Of a stretch of 64,000 nt of DNA, positions 33,600 to 42,772 are shown one piece after another. The first letter of the stretch is position 1. The number at the start of each line of letters is the position of its first letter. Position numbers and translations under genes: made by a program. Source of the DNA: Prevotella sp. MA2016 (lineage in GTDB: Bacteria; Bacteroidota; Bacteroidia; Bacteroidales; Bacteroidaceae); the NCBI RefSeq assembly GCF_000619825.1, contig NZ_JHUW01000007.1, positions 62,001 through 126,000 of the forward strand, in the 5' to 3' direction. The notes beneath the pieces are model-generated. The model made no database searches. It saw only the letters and a list, made by a program, of their open reading frames with translations, and had not been told where the DNA came from.

Positions 33600-35144
33600 T
33601 TAGTCTCCTATTTTAATACGCCAACGGTTGCGAATGGCCGTGCTGCCCACAGCCACCGTGAGCCATGCTTCGCCACGATAATCAATCGAATCCATCGGCA
33701 GTACCACCTCACCCACTAGCTTCAATGTATCAAGTGGCACATCGCCCGAGGCAACCAATCCACCAGCCAGCACCTGATTTGAGTCGTTGGTAAGATAATA
33801 GCTGGTGCGAACTCCATGAAGATTGCCATACATGGCATTATAAACATAGATAGGCGCCCGCAGTGTGTCGCTCACAGCAAACTCTGTTTGGGGCAGTTTA
33901 ACTAAGGGTACAATGGCACGACAGAACTGATTAAACTGGCGCACGAATGCTTTATCCTGATCGTCCCAGCGCTCGTGCAACACACCACTAAAGTCGCCTT
34001 TCAGATCACACAGCCCTTCAAGCAGATAGTGGCGACTGCCACCAGTGAGCAACCAGCGCTCCACACCCAACTTATATGCTGCCATATCAAGACCAGCTAT
34101 TACAGGTTGCTGCAGCTGTACAGGAATTTTAACACCATTATTATATACCATGCACTCATTACCCAGCGTTATCAACACCAGTGAAGGGTGATGACCATAA
34201 AGGTCGCAAATGCGGTCCAGCTCATCGGCGCTCTGTACCTCTGGTTGCAGATAGAGCCCCACCTTGTCGGCAGCAGTAAAGGCAGCTTCGGGCGGGCAGT
34301 AGCCACGAAAACGCACGTGGTTAAGTCCCAGGTCGCTCAGGCGCTGAAAGATATGCTTCCATGCGGCTTCATCCATCGGCATGCGCCCACTCATAGGGAA
34401 ATAATCATCCATCACGCAGCCACGCAGATAGACAGGATGGCGATTCACAAACAGCTGTCCATCCACTACCCCCGCCTCTCGCATACCAAAACTCATCTCT
34501 TGATAGTCGTTACCTACACTCAAGCCCAGCCGATAGGTAACAGGATGAAACTCATCCCACAGGCAATCCCGATCGAACACAGGTGTTTCGAGAGTCATAT
34601 GCTTGGCCGTAATGCCCCACTCGTTCACATAAACCTTGGCCGTATCAACGCCCTCGCGCTGTATCATCGTCTGCACACCAAAGAAACTATAATCAGGCGA
34701 CTGACCATCCAAACTCAGATCGACGGTGACCAGATTCATAAAGGGGCGCGCCTTTATCCTTAACTTTTGAACATACAAGCCATGCGGCTGTGAACGCAAT
34801 TCCACACTACCCAGCAGTCCATGTGCATCATGACCAGCTACCCCAACTTCGATGGTGTTGCGCTGACCAGCCACGATATGACGGGTCACATCCAACTCCT
34901 GTGGCAAGCAAGTGCGCGTGTTGCCTCCTGCCTCCACACCGTTCACACGAATGGTAGTAGCACCTAAAGGGCGCTCCAAGTAGAGCACTACACGTCGCTT
35001 GTTCCACTTTTGTGGCACATAAACACTCTGACGATAAACAGCACTGCTGTCGGCATAAGCAGGTTCGAGCAGCCGAACCACATCTTGAGCCGAGGTTGTA
35101 ATGGCAAGTACAAGAAATACAATGGTAGATAAAATCTGTTTCAT
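33600..35144 (-). CDS. Secreted GH2-like protein, possibly catalytically incomplete
   Basis: 514 residues. Signal peptide MKQILSTIVFLVLAITTSAQ. The order matches glycoside hydrolase family 2: a jelly-roll sugar-binding domain (20-130, RRVVLYLERPLGATTIRVNG), an immunoglobulin-like domain (130-235), then a TIM-barrel-like part (FVNRHPVYLRGCVMDDY, LGLNHVRFRGYCPPEA). The acid/base motif is seen as LGNE (Glu330). The expected second Glu (nucleophile, usually in a TEYG-type motif) was not found, and the barrel is short. It could be a degenerate enzyme or binding protein. The -7 box TATTTTTG ends four bases before the ATG, so the mRNA is probably leaderless. Confidence 0.75.
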   Translation of the reverse strand: MKQILSTIVFLVLAITTSAQDVVRLLEPAYADSSAVYRQSVYVPQKWNKRRVVLYLERPLGATTIRVNGVEAGGNTRTCLPQELDVTRHIVAGQRNTIEVGVAGHDAHGLLGSVELRSQPHGLYVQKLRIKARPFMNLVTVDLSLDGQSPDYSFFGVQTMIQREGVDTAKVYVNEWGITAKHMTLETPVFDRDCLWDEFHPVTYRLGLSVGNDYQEMSFGMREAGVVDGQLFVNRHPVYLRGCVMDDYFPMSGRMPMDEAAWKHIFQRLSDLGLNHVRFRGYCPPEAAFTAADKVGLYLQPEVQSADELDRICDLYGHHPSLVLITLGNECMVYNNGVKIPVQLQQPVIAGLDMAAYKLGVERWLLTGGSRHYLLEGLCDLKGDFSGVLHERWDDQDKAFVRQFNQFCRAIVPLVKLPQTEFAVSDTLRAPIYVYNAMYGNLHGVRTSYYLTNDSNQVLAGGLVASGDVPLDTLKLVGEVVLPMDSIDYRGEAWLTVAVGSTAIRNRWRIKIGD

Positions 35145-35148
35145 GCCG

Positions 35149-35179
35149 CAAAAATACGGCTTTTTTCTGTATTAGCAAA
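35149..35179 (-). promoter_or_regulatory. Promoter of GH2-like gene (leaderless)
   Basis: Minus strand TTTG (35179-35176), 19 nt, TATTTTTG (35156-35149), then only CGGC before the ATG at 35144. Confidence 0.7.
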
Positions 35180-35229
35180 GAAAAATATAAAAAAAAGGCA
35201 ATCAGTGTGAATACTGACTGCCTTCTTTG

Positions 35230-35303
35230 TAGCGGGACCCAGGATTGAACTGGGGACCTCATGATTATGAATCATGCGCTCTAACCAGCTGAGCTATCCC
35301 GCC
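35230..35303 (-). tRNA. tRNA-Met (anticodon CAT)
   Basis: A full cloverleaf on the minus strand: acceptor GGCGGGA/TCCCGCT (first pair G-T), D arm GCTC..GAGC, anticodon stem CATGA/TCATG with loop TTCATAA (CAT), T arm CCCAG/CTGGG with TTCAATC, discriminator A. The pairing of base 1 argues against the initiator tRNA. A CAT anticodon could also be Ile2 (lysidine-modified); elongator Met is the more likely reading. Confidence 0.9.
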
Positions 35304-35323
35304 ATATCGCTGTTTTGCGGGTG

Positions 35324-35354
35324 CAAAGGTACTACTTTTTTTGTAACTACCAAA
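35324..35354 (-). promoter_or_regulatory. Promoter of tRNA-Met
   Basis: Minus strand TTTG (35354-35351), 19 nt, TACCTTTG (35331-35324), about 20 bp before the mature tRNA. Confidence 0.72.
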
Positions 35355-35371
35355 ATTTTTCGGCAAAAAGT

Positions 35372-35401
35372 TTTGTTTTTCATGGAATTTTTGTAATTTT
35401 G
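35372..35401 (+). promoter_or_regulatory. Promoter of START-like gene
   Basis: TTTG 35372-35375, 18 nt, TAATTTTG 35394-35401; ATG at 35448. Confidence 0.6.
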
Positions 35402-35447
35402 CAGCATAAATCATGACTATAATCTATAATTTCTAACCCAAAAACAT

Positions 35448-35852
35448 ATGGGAAAGCAAAAAATAGACATCGAATATCCACTGGCCACCACGTCGCCAGC
35501 TATCATCTGGGAACAGATAAGTAGCGCCCACGGATTGGAGCGCTGGTTTGCCGACCACGTCACTGAAGAGGACGGGGTTTTTACGTTTATATGGGGAGAA
35601 CCCTGGACAGAGCAGGATATCCGTAAAGCCCACATCGTAGATTCCGTAAAATACGACCATATCCGACTGAAATGGGACTATGAAGATGAGGACGACGACG
35701 AGTCATACTGGGAAATGTGCATCACCAAGAGCGACCTGACCCACCACCTGAATCTCACCATCACCGACTTTGCTGAAGATGACGACATTGATGGGCTTAA
35801 GATTCTATGGGAGAGCTGTTTGGACAATCTGCACCGCGCCAGCGGACTCTGA
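35448..35852 (+). CDS. START-like (AHSA1-type) domain protein
   Basis: 134 residues, cytoplasmic. The N-terminal half has the Bet v1/AHSA1 style start (YPLATTSPAIIWEQISSAHGLERWFADHV) with a following beta-sheet (VFTFIWGEPW, HIRLKWDYED). The end is a long helix (LKILWESCLDNLHRASG), as in START-like folds. Very acidic (EDEDDDE at the middle). Small single-domain proteins of this sort are common in Bacteroidota and their ligand is unknown. It has its own promoter and lies 88 bp before the LptF/G permease. Confidence 0.78.
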   Translation: MGKQKIDIEYPLATTSPAIIWEQISSAHGLERWFADHVTEEDGVFTFIWGEPWTEQDIRKAHIVDSVKYDHIRLKWDYEDEDDDESYWEMCITKSDLTHHLNLTITDFAEDDDIDGLKILWESCLDNLHRASGL

Positions 35853-35909
35853 AAAAGCTAAAAAAGTGATAAATATTATAAATAAGGTGTGATTCTGAAT
35901 TTTTATTTG

Positions 35910-35917
35910 TAATTTTG
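35910..35917 (+). promoter_or_regulatory. -7 box of lptF/G gene
   Basis: TAATTTTG, 23 nt before the ATG at 35941. No clear TTTG upstream at the usual distance. Confidence 0.5.
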
Positions 35918-35940
35918 CAGCCAAAATTGCAAAATAGCAA

Positions 35941-37929
35941 ATGTTTCGAATCAAGAAGCTAGATATATTCATTGCCAAGCAGTTTGGCATGTTGTTCGTA
36001 GGAACTTTCTTCATCTGCCAGTTTGTGCTGATGATGCAGTTCTTATGGCGCTATGTGGATGAGATTATCGGAAAAGGACTCTCTCTTGAGGTGATGGCCC
36101 AGTTCTTCTGGTATATGGGACTGATGCTCATGCCTCAGGCATTCCCGTTGGCCATCCTGCTCTCATCACTCATCGCCTTTGGTAATCTTGGCGAGAGTTC
36201 GGAGCTTACTGCCATCAAGGCCGCAGGCATTTCACTGATACAGGCATTCCGATCGCTTATCGTCATCTCAGTACTCATGGCTGGTGTTTCGTTCTATTTT
36301 CAGAACGTGGTAGGTCCACAAGCCAACCAGGACTTCTACAGACTGTTGCTAGGTATGAAACAGAAAAGTCCTGAGGCCGACATCCCAGAAGGTGTATTCT
36401 ACGACGGCATTCCATCTACCAATATCTACGTTCAAAAGAAAGACATGAACACCGGCATGCTATACGGCATCATGATATACCGTATGACAGGCAGCTATGA
36501 GGATCAGGCCATCATCCTGGCCGACTCAGGTATGATGCAAAGCACCGCTGAGAAGAAGCACCTGTTGCTGAACCTCTATAACGGCGTGTGGAATGAGAAC
36601 ATGCGCTCACAGGACCTGGCTGGTACAGCCGACGTGCCTTATCGCCGTGAGACCTTCGTACACAAACGCATCGTACTCGACTTCGATGGCGGCTTCAGCA
36701 TGGCCGATATCAGTGATATTGCAGGAGATGCTCGTGCAAAAAGCTTAGGAAAGATTCTGCACGACAAGGACTCACTACAGGAATTCAACGACAGCGTAGG
36801 TCGCGCTTACTATGAAGATGCCAAGCGCTTCTTCTTTACAAGAAACATTGTTTCTCAAAGCGACTCTATCAAGATTTCCAAACTCGTGGCTCAGAACGAC
36901 AACTCTATCGACTCGATGTTTACAAAGCTGAGCGACATCCAAAAGAAGTCCACCCTGCAGTCGGCCATCAGCAGCGCACAGTCGTGCGCCAGCGACCTGG
37001 AGATGAAAGGCACTTATGCAGGCAGTCTGCATCGCTATTTCCGCACCCACCAGATTCAGGCCATTCTTAAGTTCACACTGGCCTTTACATGCATCATCTT
37101 CTTCTTTATCGGAGCTCCTCTGGGCGCCATCATCCGAAAAGGTGGTCTGGGCGTGCCTGTCATCATATCAGTACTGGTGTTTATCGTTTATTACATCCTC
37201 GACAACACTGGTATGCGAATGGCACGTGATGACCAGTGGACCGTGTGGTACGGTATGACTATATCGACCGTTGTGCTAACACCAATCGCTGTATTCTTCA
37301 CCTACAAGGCCAACAACGATTCGGTGGTGTTCAATATCGACATGTATAAGCAGATACTGATGCACATACTCGGCTTGAGAACCCATCGCCACATCTCACG
37401 TAAAGAAGTTATCATCGAAGAACCAATGTATGCCCTCGATGCTTACTATCTATTACAGATAAGCAAGGAAATAAAGGAGTACAGCGAAGCCCACAAGCTA
37501 CTGCGACTGCCCAACCCCATACACGTATTCTTCCGTCCTGGCGACGACCAGACCATACAGCACATCTATAATCAACTGGAAGATGTGATAGATGACCTGA
37601 GCAACACCAAGGATGCCCAGATACTGAATGCACTGAACCACTACCCCATCGTGGCTACACATGCCCACACACGTCCGTTCCGCCAGAAGTGGTTGAACAT
37701 CATGACAGGCATCATCCTGCCATTGGGCTTATTCTTCTACCTACGCATGTGCCGATTCCGTTTGCGCTTGCGTAAGGACCTGAACAATATTCTTGAAACC
37801 AACGAGTGGGTATTGGAGCGCGTAGCCAACTTTGCGCCACCATCACCAAGATCGTTCAAAGATCTGGAGAGCATGCCATTCGTGACAGAGCTGGTACGCG
37901 ATTATGAAGCAAAGAAACATAAGAATTAA
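35941..37929 (+). CDS. LptF/LptG-family lipopolysaccharide export permease, with C-terminal extension
   Basis: 662 residues, against about 360 for proteobacterial LptF or LptG. The first three membrane helices (to about residue 120) contain the family stretch LSSLIAFGNLGESSELTAIKAAGIS. A periplasmic beta-jellyroll follows (125-375), then three helices (378-461, with GAPLGAIIRKGGLG). These permeases move LPS from the inner membrane onto the Lpt bridge using the LptB ATPase. Residues 462-662 are an extra part with helical cytoplasmic sequence and a further membrane helix near 584-605. Such an extension is not in the textbook LptF/G; its job is unknown. ribBA follows after 31 bp. Confidence 0.88.
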   Translation: MFRIKKLDIFIAKQFGMLFVGTFFICQFVLMMQFLWRYVDEIIGKGLSLEVMAQFFWYMGLMLMPQAFPLAILLSSLIAFGNLGESSELTAIKAAGISLIQAFRSLIVISVLMAGVSFYFQNVVGPQANQDFYRLLLGMKQKSPEADIPEGVFYDGIPSTNIYVQKKDMNTGMLYGIMIYRMTGSYEDQAIILADSGMMQSTAEKKHLLLNLYNGVWNENMRSQDLAGTADVPYRRETFVHKRIVLDFDGGFSMADISDIAGDARAKSLGKILHDKDSLQEFNDSVGRAYYEDAKRFFFTRNIVSQSDSIKISKLVAQNDNSIDSMFTKLSDIQKKSTLQSAISSAQSCASDLEMKGTYAGSLHRYFRTHQIQAILKFTLAFTCIIFFFIGAPLGAIIRKGGLGVPVIISVLVFIVYYILDNTGMRMARDDQWTVWYGMTISTVVLTPIAVFFTYKANNDSVVFNIDMYKQILMHILGLRTHRHISRKEVIIEEPMYALDAYYLLQISKEIKEYSEAHKLLRLPNPIHVFFRPGDDQTIQHIYNQLEDVIDDLSNTKDAQILNALNHYPIVATHAHTRPFRQKWLNIMTGIILPLGLFFYLRMCRFRLRLRKDLNNILETNEWVLERVANFAPPSPRSFKDLESMPFVTELVRDYEAKKHKN

Positions 37930-37960
37930 CTACTATTATATATAAATAAGGTGTAAAATA

Positions 37961-39172
37961 ATGGAAGAGATGAAGTTGAACAGCATAGAAGAGGCCATTA
38001 AGGACTTTGAAAAGGGCGAGTTCGTCATCGTTGTAGATGATGAAGACCGCGAGAACGAAGGTGACCTGATTATCGCTGCCGAGAAAATAACAGCAGAGAA
38101 GGTGAACTTCATGTTGAAGAATGCACGTGGTGTGCTTTGCGCCCCAATCACCATTGAGCGATGCAAAGAACTTGACTTGCCCCATCAGGTGCAGGACAAC
38201 ACCTCGGTACTTGGAACACCCTTTACCGTGACAGTAGATAAACTGGAGGGCTGCACCACTGGCGTGAGTGCACACGACCGTGCAGAGACCATCTTGGCAC
38301 TGGCCGACCCAACATCAAAGCCCGAGACGTTTGGACGTCCCGGTCACGTAAACCCACTCTATGCTCAGGACAATGGTGTGCTGCGCCGTAGCGGACATAC
38401 CGAAGCAGCCATCGACCTGTGCCGTATGGCAGGTCTGTATCCAGCTGGTGCCCTCATGGAAATCATGAATGAAGATGGCACTATGGCCCGCATGCCTGAG
38501 CTGATGCAGTTTGCCAAGGAGTGGAACCTAAAGATTATCAGCATCAAAGATATGATAGCCTATCGCCTGAAGAAGGAATCGCTCATTGAGGTAGGTGATG
38601 AGGTAGATATGCCCACAGAATACGGTCACTTCCGCCTGATTCCTTTCCGTCAGAAGAGCAACGGTCTGGAGCACATGGCTCTCATCAAAGGCGAATGGGA
38701 GGAAGATGAGCCCATCCTGGTACGTGTACACTCATCATGCATGACAGGTGATATCCTGGGCAGCAAGCGATGCGACTGTGGCGAGCAGCTACACAAGGCT
38801 ATGCAAGCTATCGAGAAAGAAGGCAAAGGCGTGGTCATCTACATGCAGCAGGAAGGACGTGGTATCGGACTGATGAACAAGATTGCTGCCTACAAGCTGC
38901 AAGAAGAAGGTCTGGACACCGTTGACGCCAACGTACACCTGGGCTTCAAGCCCGACGAGCGCGACTACGGTTGTGGAGCCCAAATGCTGCGCCACATCGG
39001 TGTGCACAAGATGCGCCTGCTGACCAATAATCCCGTAAAACGCGTTGGACTGGAAGCTTACGGTCTGAAAATCATAGAGAACGTACCCATCGAGGTTACT
39101 CCAAACAAATACAATCTGCGCTACCTGGAGACCAAGAAGACACGTATGGGTCACACGCTCCACCTGAAATAA
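37961..39172 (+). CDS. ribBA: Bifunctional 3,4-dihydroxy-2-butanone-4-phosphate synthase / GTP cyclohydrolase II
   Basis: 403 residues (ATG at 37961; 37970 is possible). Residues 1-205 make the four-carbon riboflavin precursor: [10 protein letters not shown] (metal/acid loop), [11 protein letters not shown] and [13 protein letters not shown] are present. Residues 210-403 are GTP cyclohydrolase [25 protein letters not shown] gives the three zinc Cys residues, and [11 protein letters not shown] the catalytic region. Both halves look complete. The enzyme starts both branches of riboflavin synthesis. It is probably co-transcribed with the upstream permease. Confidence 0.96.
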   Translation: MEEMKLNSIEEAIKDFEKGEFVIVVDDEDRENEGDLIIAAEKITAEKVNFMLKNARGVLCAPITIERCKELDLPHQVQDNTSVLGTPFTVTVDKLEGCTTGVSAHDRAETILALADPTSKPETFGRPGHVNPLYAQDNGVLRRSGHTEAAIDLCRMAGLYPAGALMEIMNEDGTMARMPELMQFAKEWNLKIISIKDMIAYRLKKESLIEVGDEVDMPTEYGHFRLIPFRQKSNGLEHMALIKGEWEEDEPILVRVHSSCMTGDILGSKRCDCGEQLHKAMQAIEKEGKGVVIYMQQEGRGIGLMNKIAAYKLQEEGLDTVDANVHLGFKPDERDYGCGAQMLRHIGVHKMRLLTNNPVKRVGLEAYGLKIIENVPIEVTPNKYNLRYLETKKTRMGHTLHLK

Positions 39173-39247
39173 CACTCATAACGCCACAAAATTACTCACA
39201 AAAGTGAAAAAGTGGCACATTTATTTCGTTTTAAAAAATAAAATGCG

Positions 39248-39255
39248 TAATTTTG
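39248..39255 (+). promoter_or_regulatory. -7 box of aminotransferase gene
   Basis: TAATTTTG, 18 nt before the ATG at 39274. It overlaps the possible TTG start at 39253, which can therefore be dismissed. Confidence 0.55.
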
Positions 39256-39273
39256 CACAAAATTTTGAATCAC

Positions 39274-40467
39274 ATGGCACAATTATCTAATCGTCTGCAG
39301 CGCTTGGCTCCATCAGCCACGCTGGCAATGTCTCAGAAAAGCTCCGAAATGAAGGCGCAAGGAATTGATGTAATCAACATGAGTGTCGGCGAGCCCGACT
39401 TCAATACCCCCGACGCTATTAAGGAAGCTGCAAAAAAGGCTATAGACGACAATTTCTCACGCTACTCACCTGTTCCAGGCTATCCTGACCTTCGCAAGGC
39501 CATCGTAGCCAAGCTTAAGAACGAGAACCAGCTGGACTATACAGTCAATGAAATCCTGGTGAGCAACGGTGCCAAACAGAGTGTGTGCAACACGGTCATG
39601 GCGCTGGTGAACGATGGTGAAGAGGTTATCATCCCTACTCCATACTGGGTGAGCTACCCACAGATGGTGCTGCTGGCAGGTGGTACCCCTAAGTTCGTAG
39701 AGGCTGGTTTCGATCAGAATTTCAAGATGACCCCAGAACAGCTCGAAGCTGCCATCACGCCAAAGACGCGCATGATTATCCTCTGTTCACCCAGCAACCC
39801 TACAGGTAGCGTTTACAGCAAGGAAGAACTCAAGGCGCTGGCAGATGTCATCCTCAAGCACGAAGACCTCTTCGTATTGGCAGATGAAATCTACGAGCAC
39901 ATCAACTATATCGGCAAGCACCAGAGCATTGCGCAGTTCCCAGGCATGAAAGAGCGTTCTATCATTGTCAATGGTGTATCTAAGGCATATGCCATGACAG
40001 GCTGGCGCATCGGTTACATCGCCGCTCCAGAGTGGATTGTAAAGGGCTGCAACAAGCTTCAGGGCCAATACACCAGCGGACCATGCTCAGTGAGCCAGAA
40101 GGCCGCCGAGTTTGCTTATATTGCCGACCAGCAGTGCGTAGAGGACATGCGCCAGGCCTTTGAGCGCCGACGCGACCTCATCGTAAAACTGGCGAAAGAG
40201 ATTCCTGGTCTGGAAGTAAACGTGCCCGAGGGTGCATTCTACCTCTTCCCCAAATGCAGCAGCTTCTTCGGCAAGAGCGATGGTGAGACAACCATCAACA
40301 ACTCTACCGACTTTGCCATGTACTTGTTGGAAAAAGGTCATGTAGCAACAGTTGGTGGCGACGCCTTTGGCGATCCTGAGTGTTTCAGAATGAGCTATGC
40401 AACAAGCGATGAAAACATCGTAGAAGCCATGAGGCGCATAAAGGAAGTAGTAGCAAATCTAAAATAA
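39274..40467 (+). CDS. Pyridoxal-phosphate aspartate aminotransferase, class I/II
   Basis: 397 residues. The start at 39274 (MAQLSNRLQRLAPS) fits the family and follows the promoter. Motifs of subgroup I-gamma/1b aspartate aminotransferases: NMSVGEPDFNTPDAI, SNGAKQSVCNTVMAL, SPSNPTGSVYSKEEL, ADEIYEHI, and NGVSKAYAMTGWRIGY with the PLP-binding Lys in VSK. It transfers the amino group between aspartate and 2-oxoglutarate; related enzymes also take aromatic or prephenate substrates, so exact range is open. It is a single gene between ribBA and the TonB/ExbB operon. Confidence 0.93.
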   Translation: MAQLSNRLQRLAPSATLAMSQKSSEMKAQGIDVINMSVGEPDFNTPDAIKEAAKKAIDDNFSRYSPVPGYPDLRKAIVAKLKNENQLDYTVNEILVSNGAKQSVCNTVMALVNDGEEVIIPTPYWVSYPQMVLLAGGTPKFVEAGFDQNFKMTPEQLEAAITPKTRMIILCSPSNPTGSVYSKEELKALADVILKHEDLFVLADEIYEHINYIGKHQSIAQFPGMKERSIIVNGVSKAYAMTGWRIGYIAAPEWIVKGCNKLQGQYTSGPCSVSQKAAEFAYIADQQCVEDMRQAFERRRDLIVKLAKEIPGLEVNVPEGAFYLFPKCSSFFGKSDGETTINNSTDFAMYLLEKGHVATVGGDAFGDPECFRMSYATSDENIVEAMRRIKEVVANLK

Positions 40468-40502
40468 TTCGGAATTTCATAGTTAAATTGTCTTAATTAG
40501 GC

Positions 40503-40531
40503 TTGTATTCCGCTTTATTTTGCTACTTTTG
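40503..40531 (+). promoter_or_regulatory. Promoter of exbB-tonB operon
   Basis: TTG 40503-40505, 18 nt, TACTTTTG 40524-40531; ATG of exbB at 40585. Confidence 0.6.
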
Positions 40532-40584
40532 CGAGGTGAAACAAATCTTTATTTATTTATAATAACTAAAAAATTATTTATTTT

Positions 40585-41415
40585 ATGGCAACAACAACAA
40601 AGGCTGCAGCCCCAGCCAAAAAGAATTCGGGCTTCGGTGGTATTAAGGCAGCATGGATTATCCTGGTAATTTGTGCATTAGCTGGTTATGGTGTTTGGTA
40701 CTTCGTTATGGGTAACCCCGACAACTTCGTTGGTGGTGATCGTAGCGGCCATCCTGCAAACCTGCTGGGTACTGTTTATAAGGGAGGTTTCGTTGTAGGT
40801 CTTATCCTGACACTTCTCTTCACTGTAATCTGCCTTGGTATTGAGCGTTTCTTCGCTATCAAGACCGCCGCTGGTAAGATCAACCTCGCTAAGTTCACAG
40901 CACAGGTTAAGGATCTGATCAAGGCTCAGAAGTTCGATGAGGCTAAGGCTCTCTGCAACAAGATGCAGGGTACTGTAGGTAACGTTGTTATCTCTACAAT
41001 CAGCATGTATCAGACTGTAGAGGGTGACGATACTCTGAAGAAGGCTGCTAAGATTGCTAAGATCCAGCAGGCTCACGAGGAGGCTGTACAGCTTGAGATG
41101 CCTACTCTTCAGATGAACATGGCTATGGTTGCAACAATCGTATCTCTGGGTACTCTGACCGCTCTGTTCGGTACTGTGCTTGGTATGATCGGATCTTTCC
41201 AGGCTCTGTCTGCTGGTGGTGGTGCTGACTCTATGGCTCTGTCTGCAGGTATTTCTGAGGCTCTGGTTAACACAGCTTCTGGTATCTTGACATCATGGGT
41301 AGCTACCGTAGTTTACAACTTCTTCTCAAACAAGATCGACAAGCTGACCTACGCTATGGACGAGATCGGTTTCACTGTAGCAGCTACATACGATTCTAAC
41401 CACAACGAGGCTTAA
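40585..41415 (+). CDS. exbB: ExbB/TolQ/MotA-type proton channel subunit
   Basis: 276 residues. Three membrane helices: AAWIILVICALAGYGVWYF (about 20-42), VVGLILTLLFTVICLGIERFFAI (about 70-95), and a C-terminal pair around 175-240 with LGTLTALFGTVLGMIGSF and ASGILTSWVATVVYNFF. The N-terminus is Ala/Lys-rich and cytoplasmic. With ExbD it passes protons to energise TonB, which opens SusC-type transporters such as the two in this window. It is the first of six genes in the same direction. Confidence 0.94.
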   Translation: MATTTKAAAPAKKNSGFGGIKAAWIILVICALAGYGVWYFVMGNPDNFVGGDRSGHPANLLGTVYKGGFVVGLILTLLFTVICLGIERFFAIKTAAGKINLAKFTAQVKDLIKAQKFDEAKALCNKMQGTVGNVVISTISMYQTVEGDDTLKKAAKIAKIQQAHEEAVQLEMPTLQMNMAMVATIVSLGTLTALFGTVLGMIGSFQALSAGGGADSMALSAGISEALVNTASGILTSWVATVVYNFFSNKIDKLTYAMDEIGFTVAATYDSNHNEA

Positions 41416-41455
41416 TCTTTATCCATTTTTTAACGCATTTAAAAGCTTATAGAGA

Positions 41456-42073
41456 ATGGCTAAAATTAAGATACAGAAAAAAGACATCTGGATTGACATG
41501 ACGCCTATGTCAGACGTGATGACGCTGCTTCTGTGTTTCTTCATGTTGACTTCAACATTCTTGACACCAGAGCCAGTATCAGTCACCGCGCCTAATTCTG
41601 TGTCTGAGGTTAAGATACCAGAGCAGGATGTGCTCAACATTCTGGTTACACCAGAGGGACGCATCTACTGTGGTACCGAAAACAAGAATAACATGCAGGC
41701 CATGCTGGAGAATATGACCGACAAGTTTGGTATCCAGCTGAACGCCACCCAGATTAAGCACTTCCGCGAGGATGCTATGGTTGGTGCGCCAATGGCTCAG
41801 CTTGCAAGTTATCTGAACCTCGAACCAGAGAAGATGGGCGAGCAGATCCAGAAGCTCGGACTTCCGCTCGACAGTATCGACGGTGGTAAGAGTGAATTCC
41901 AGGAGTGGGTAACAGCAGCCCGCGATGCTAACCCCGACATCAAGCTCGCCATCAAGTGCGACTCAAAGACTTCTTATGGTACCATCAAGAAGCTGATGTC
42001 AGAGCTCCAGGACATGAACGAGAACCGTTTCCAGCTGATTACGAATCTCGATGTTAAACGTTTAAACGACTAG
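41456..42073 (+). CDS. exbD: ExbD/TolR-family protein, first copy
   Basis: 205 residues. One membrane helix (SDVMTLLLCFFMLTSTFL) preceded by the usual IDMTPMSDVM; the Asp in the helix entry (MSDVMT) is the family proton-binding residue. The periplasmic part is longer than the roughly 140-residue E. coli form, with an insertion of about 60 residues around 75-140 (NNMQAMLENMTDKFGIQL). It ends with a peptidoglycan- or partner-facing domain (IKLAIKCDSKTSYGTIKKLM). It lies between exbB and a second exbD. Confidence 0.92.
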   Translation: MAKIKIQKKDIWIDMTPMSDVMTLLLCFFMLTSTFLTPEPVSVTAPNSVSEVKIPEQDVLNILVTPEGRIYCGTENKNNMQAMLENMTDKFGIQLNATQIKHFREDAMVGAPMAQLASYLNLEPEKMGEQIQKLGLPLDSIDGGKSEFQEWVTAARDANPDIKLAIKCDSKTSYGTIKKLMSELQDMNENRFQLITNLDVKRLND

Positions 42074-42080
42074 TAGTATT

Positions 42081-42746
42081 ATGGCAAAAAAGAATCTATC
42101 AAAGCAGAAAAAGATGGATACCCGCGTGAACTTCACGCCAATGGTAGACATGATGATGCTTCTTATTACCTTCTTCATGCTGTGTACTACACTGGCAAAG
42201 CCACAGGCAATGCAGTTGACTATGCCATCAAACGATGATACATCGCAGCTGAAAGAAGAAGAGAAGCAGGTAACAAAGGCTTCTCACACTATCACCCTCT
42301 ACCTGGGTGCTAACGACAAGGTATGGTATGTAGCTGGTCTGCCCAACTACGACGATCCTTCATGCGTTAAGCCAACCTCTTATGGTAAGGATGGTATTGA
42401 GAAGGTTCTCAACGAGCACACTACTGAAGAGGGTGTAAACCCAATTGCCAAGATTAAGTTGGCTAAGAAAGAGCTCGATGCGAAGAAGAATGAGTACAAC
42501 TCTAAGATGACTGAGGAAGAGTATCAGGAGGCCCTGAAGAAGCTGAAGAAGGGTGAGCTGCCCTCAGGCGAGAAGGTGCCAACTATGACAGTCATCATTC
42601 GTCCTCTGAATTCTGCTACTTATGAGAACATGGTCGCAGCTCTCGACGAGATGCTCATTAGCAATATTGATAAGTATGTCATTGACAATGTCGACAAGAT
42701 GAGTGACGACGATAAGGCACTCATTGAGAAGGCTGGTGTTAAATGA
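42081..42746 (+). CDS. exbD: ExbD/TolR-family protein, second copy
   Basis: 221 residues, 7 bp after the first copy. Same layout: basic N-terminus, MVDMMMLLITFFMLCTTL helix with the conserved Asp, then a long periplasmic part with a charged insert (KEEEKQVTKAS, and KKNEYNSKMTEEEYQEALKK). The end, TYENMVAALDEMLISNIDKYVI, is the family C-terminal helix. Two different ExbD subunits in one operon are common in Bacteroidota and suggest a mixed ExbD dimer in the channel. Confidence 0.92.
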   Translation: MAKKNLSKQKKMDTRVNFTPMVDMMMLLITFFMLCTTLAKPQAMQLTMPSNDDTSQLKEEEKQVTKASHTITLYLGANDKVWYVAGLPNYDDPSCVKPTSYGKDGIEKVLNEHTTEEGVNPIAKIKLAKKELDAKKNEYNSKMTEEEYQEALKKLKKGELPSGEKVPTMTVIIRPLNSATYENMVAALDEMLISNIDKYVIDNVDKMSDDDKALIEKAGVK

Positions 42747-42772
42747 TTAACCCCTAAAATGTAGAATAGACT

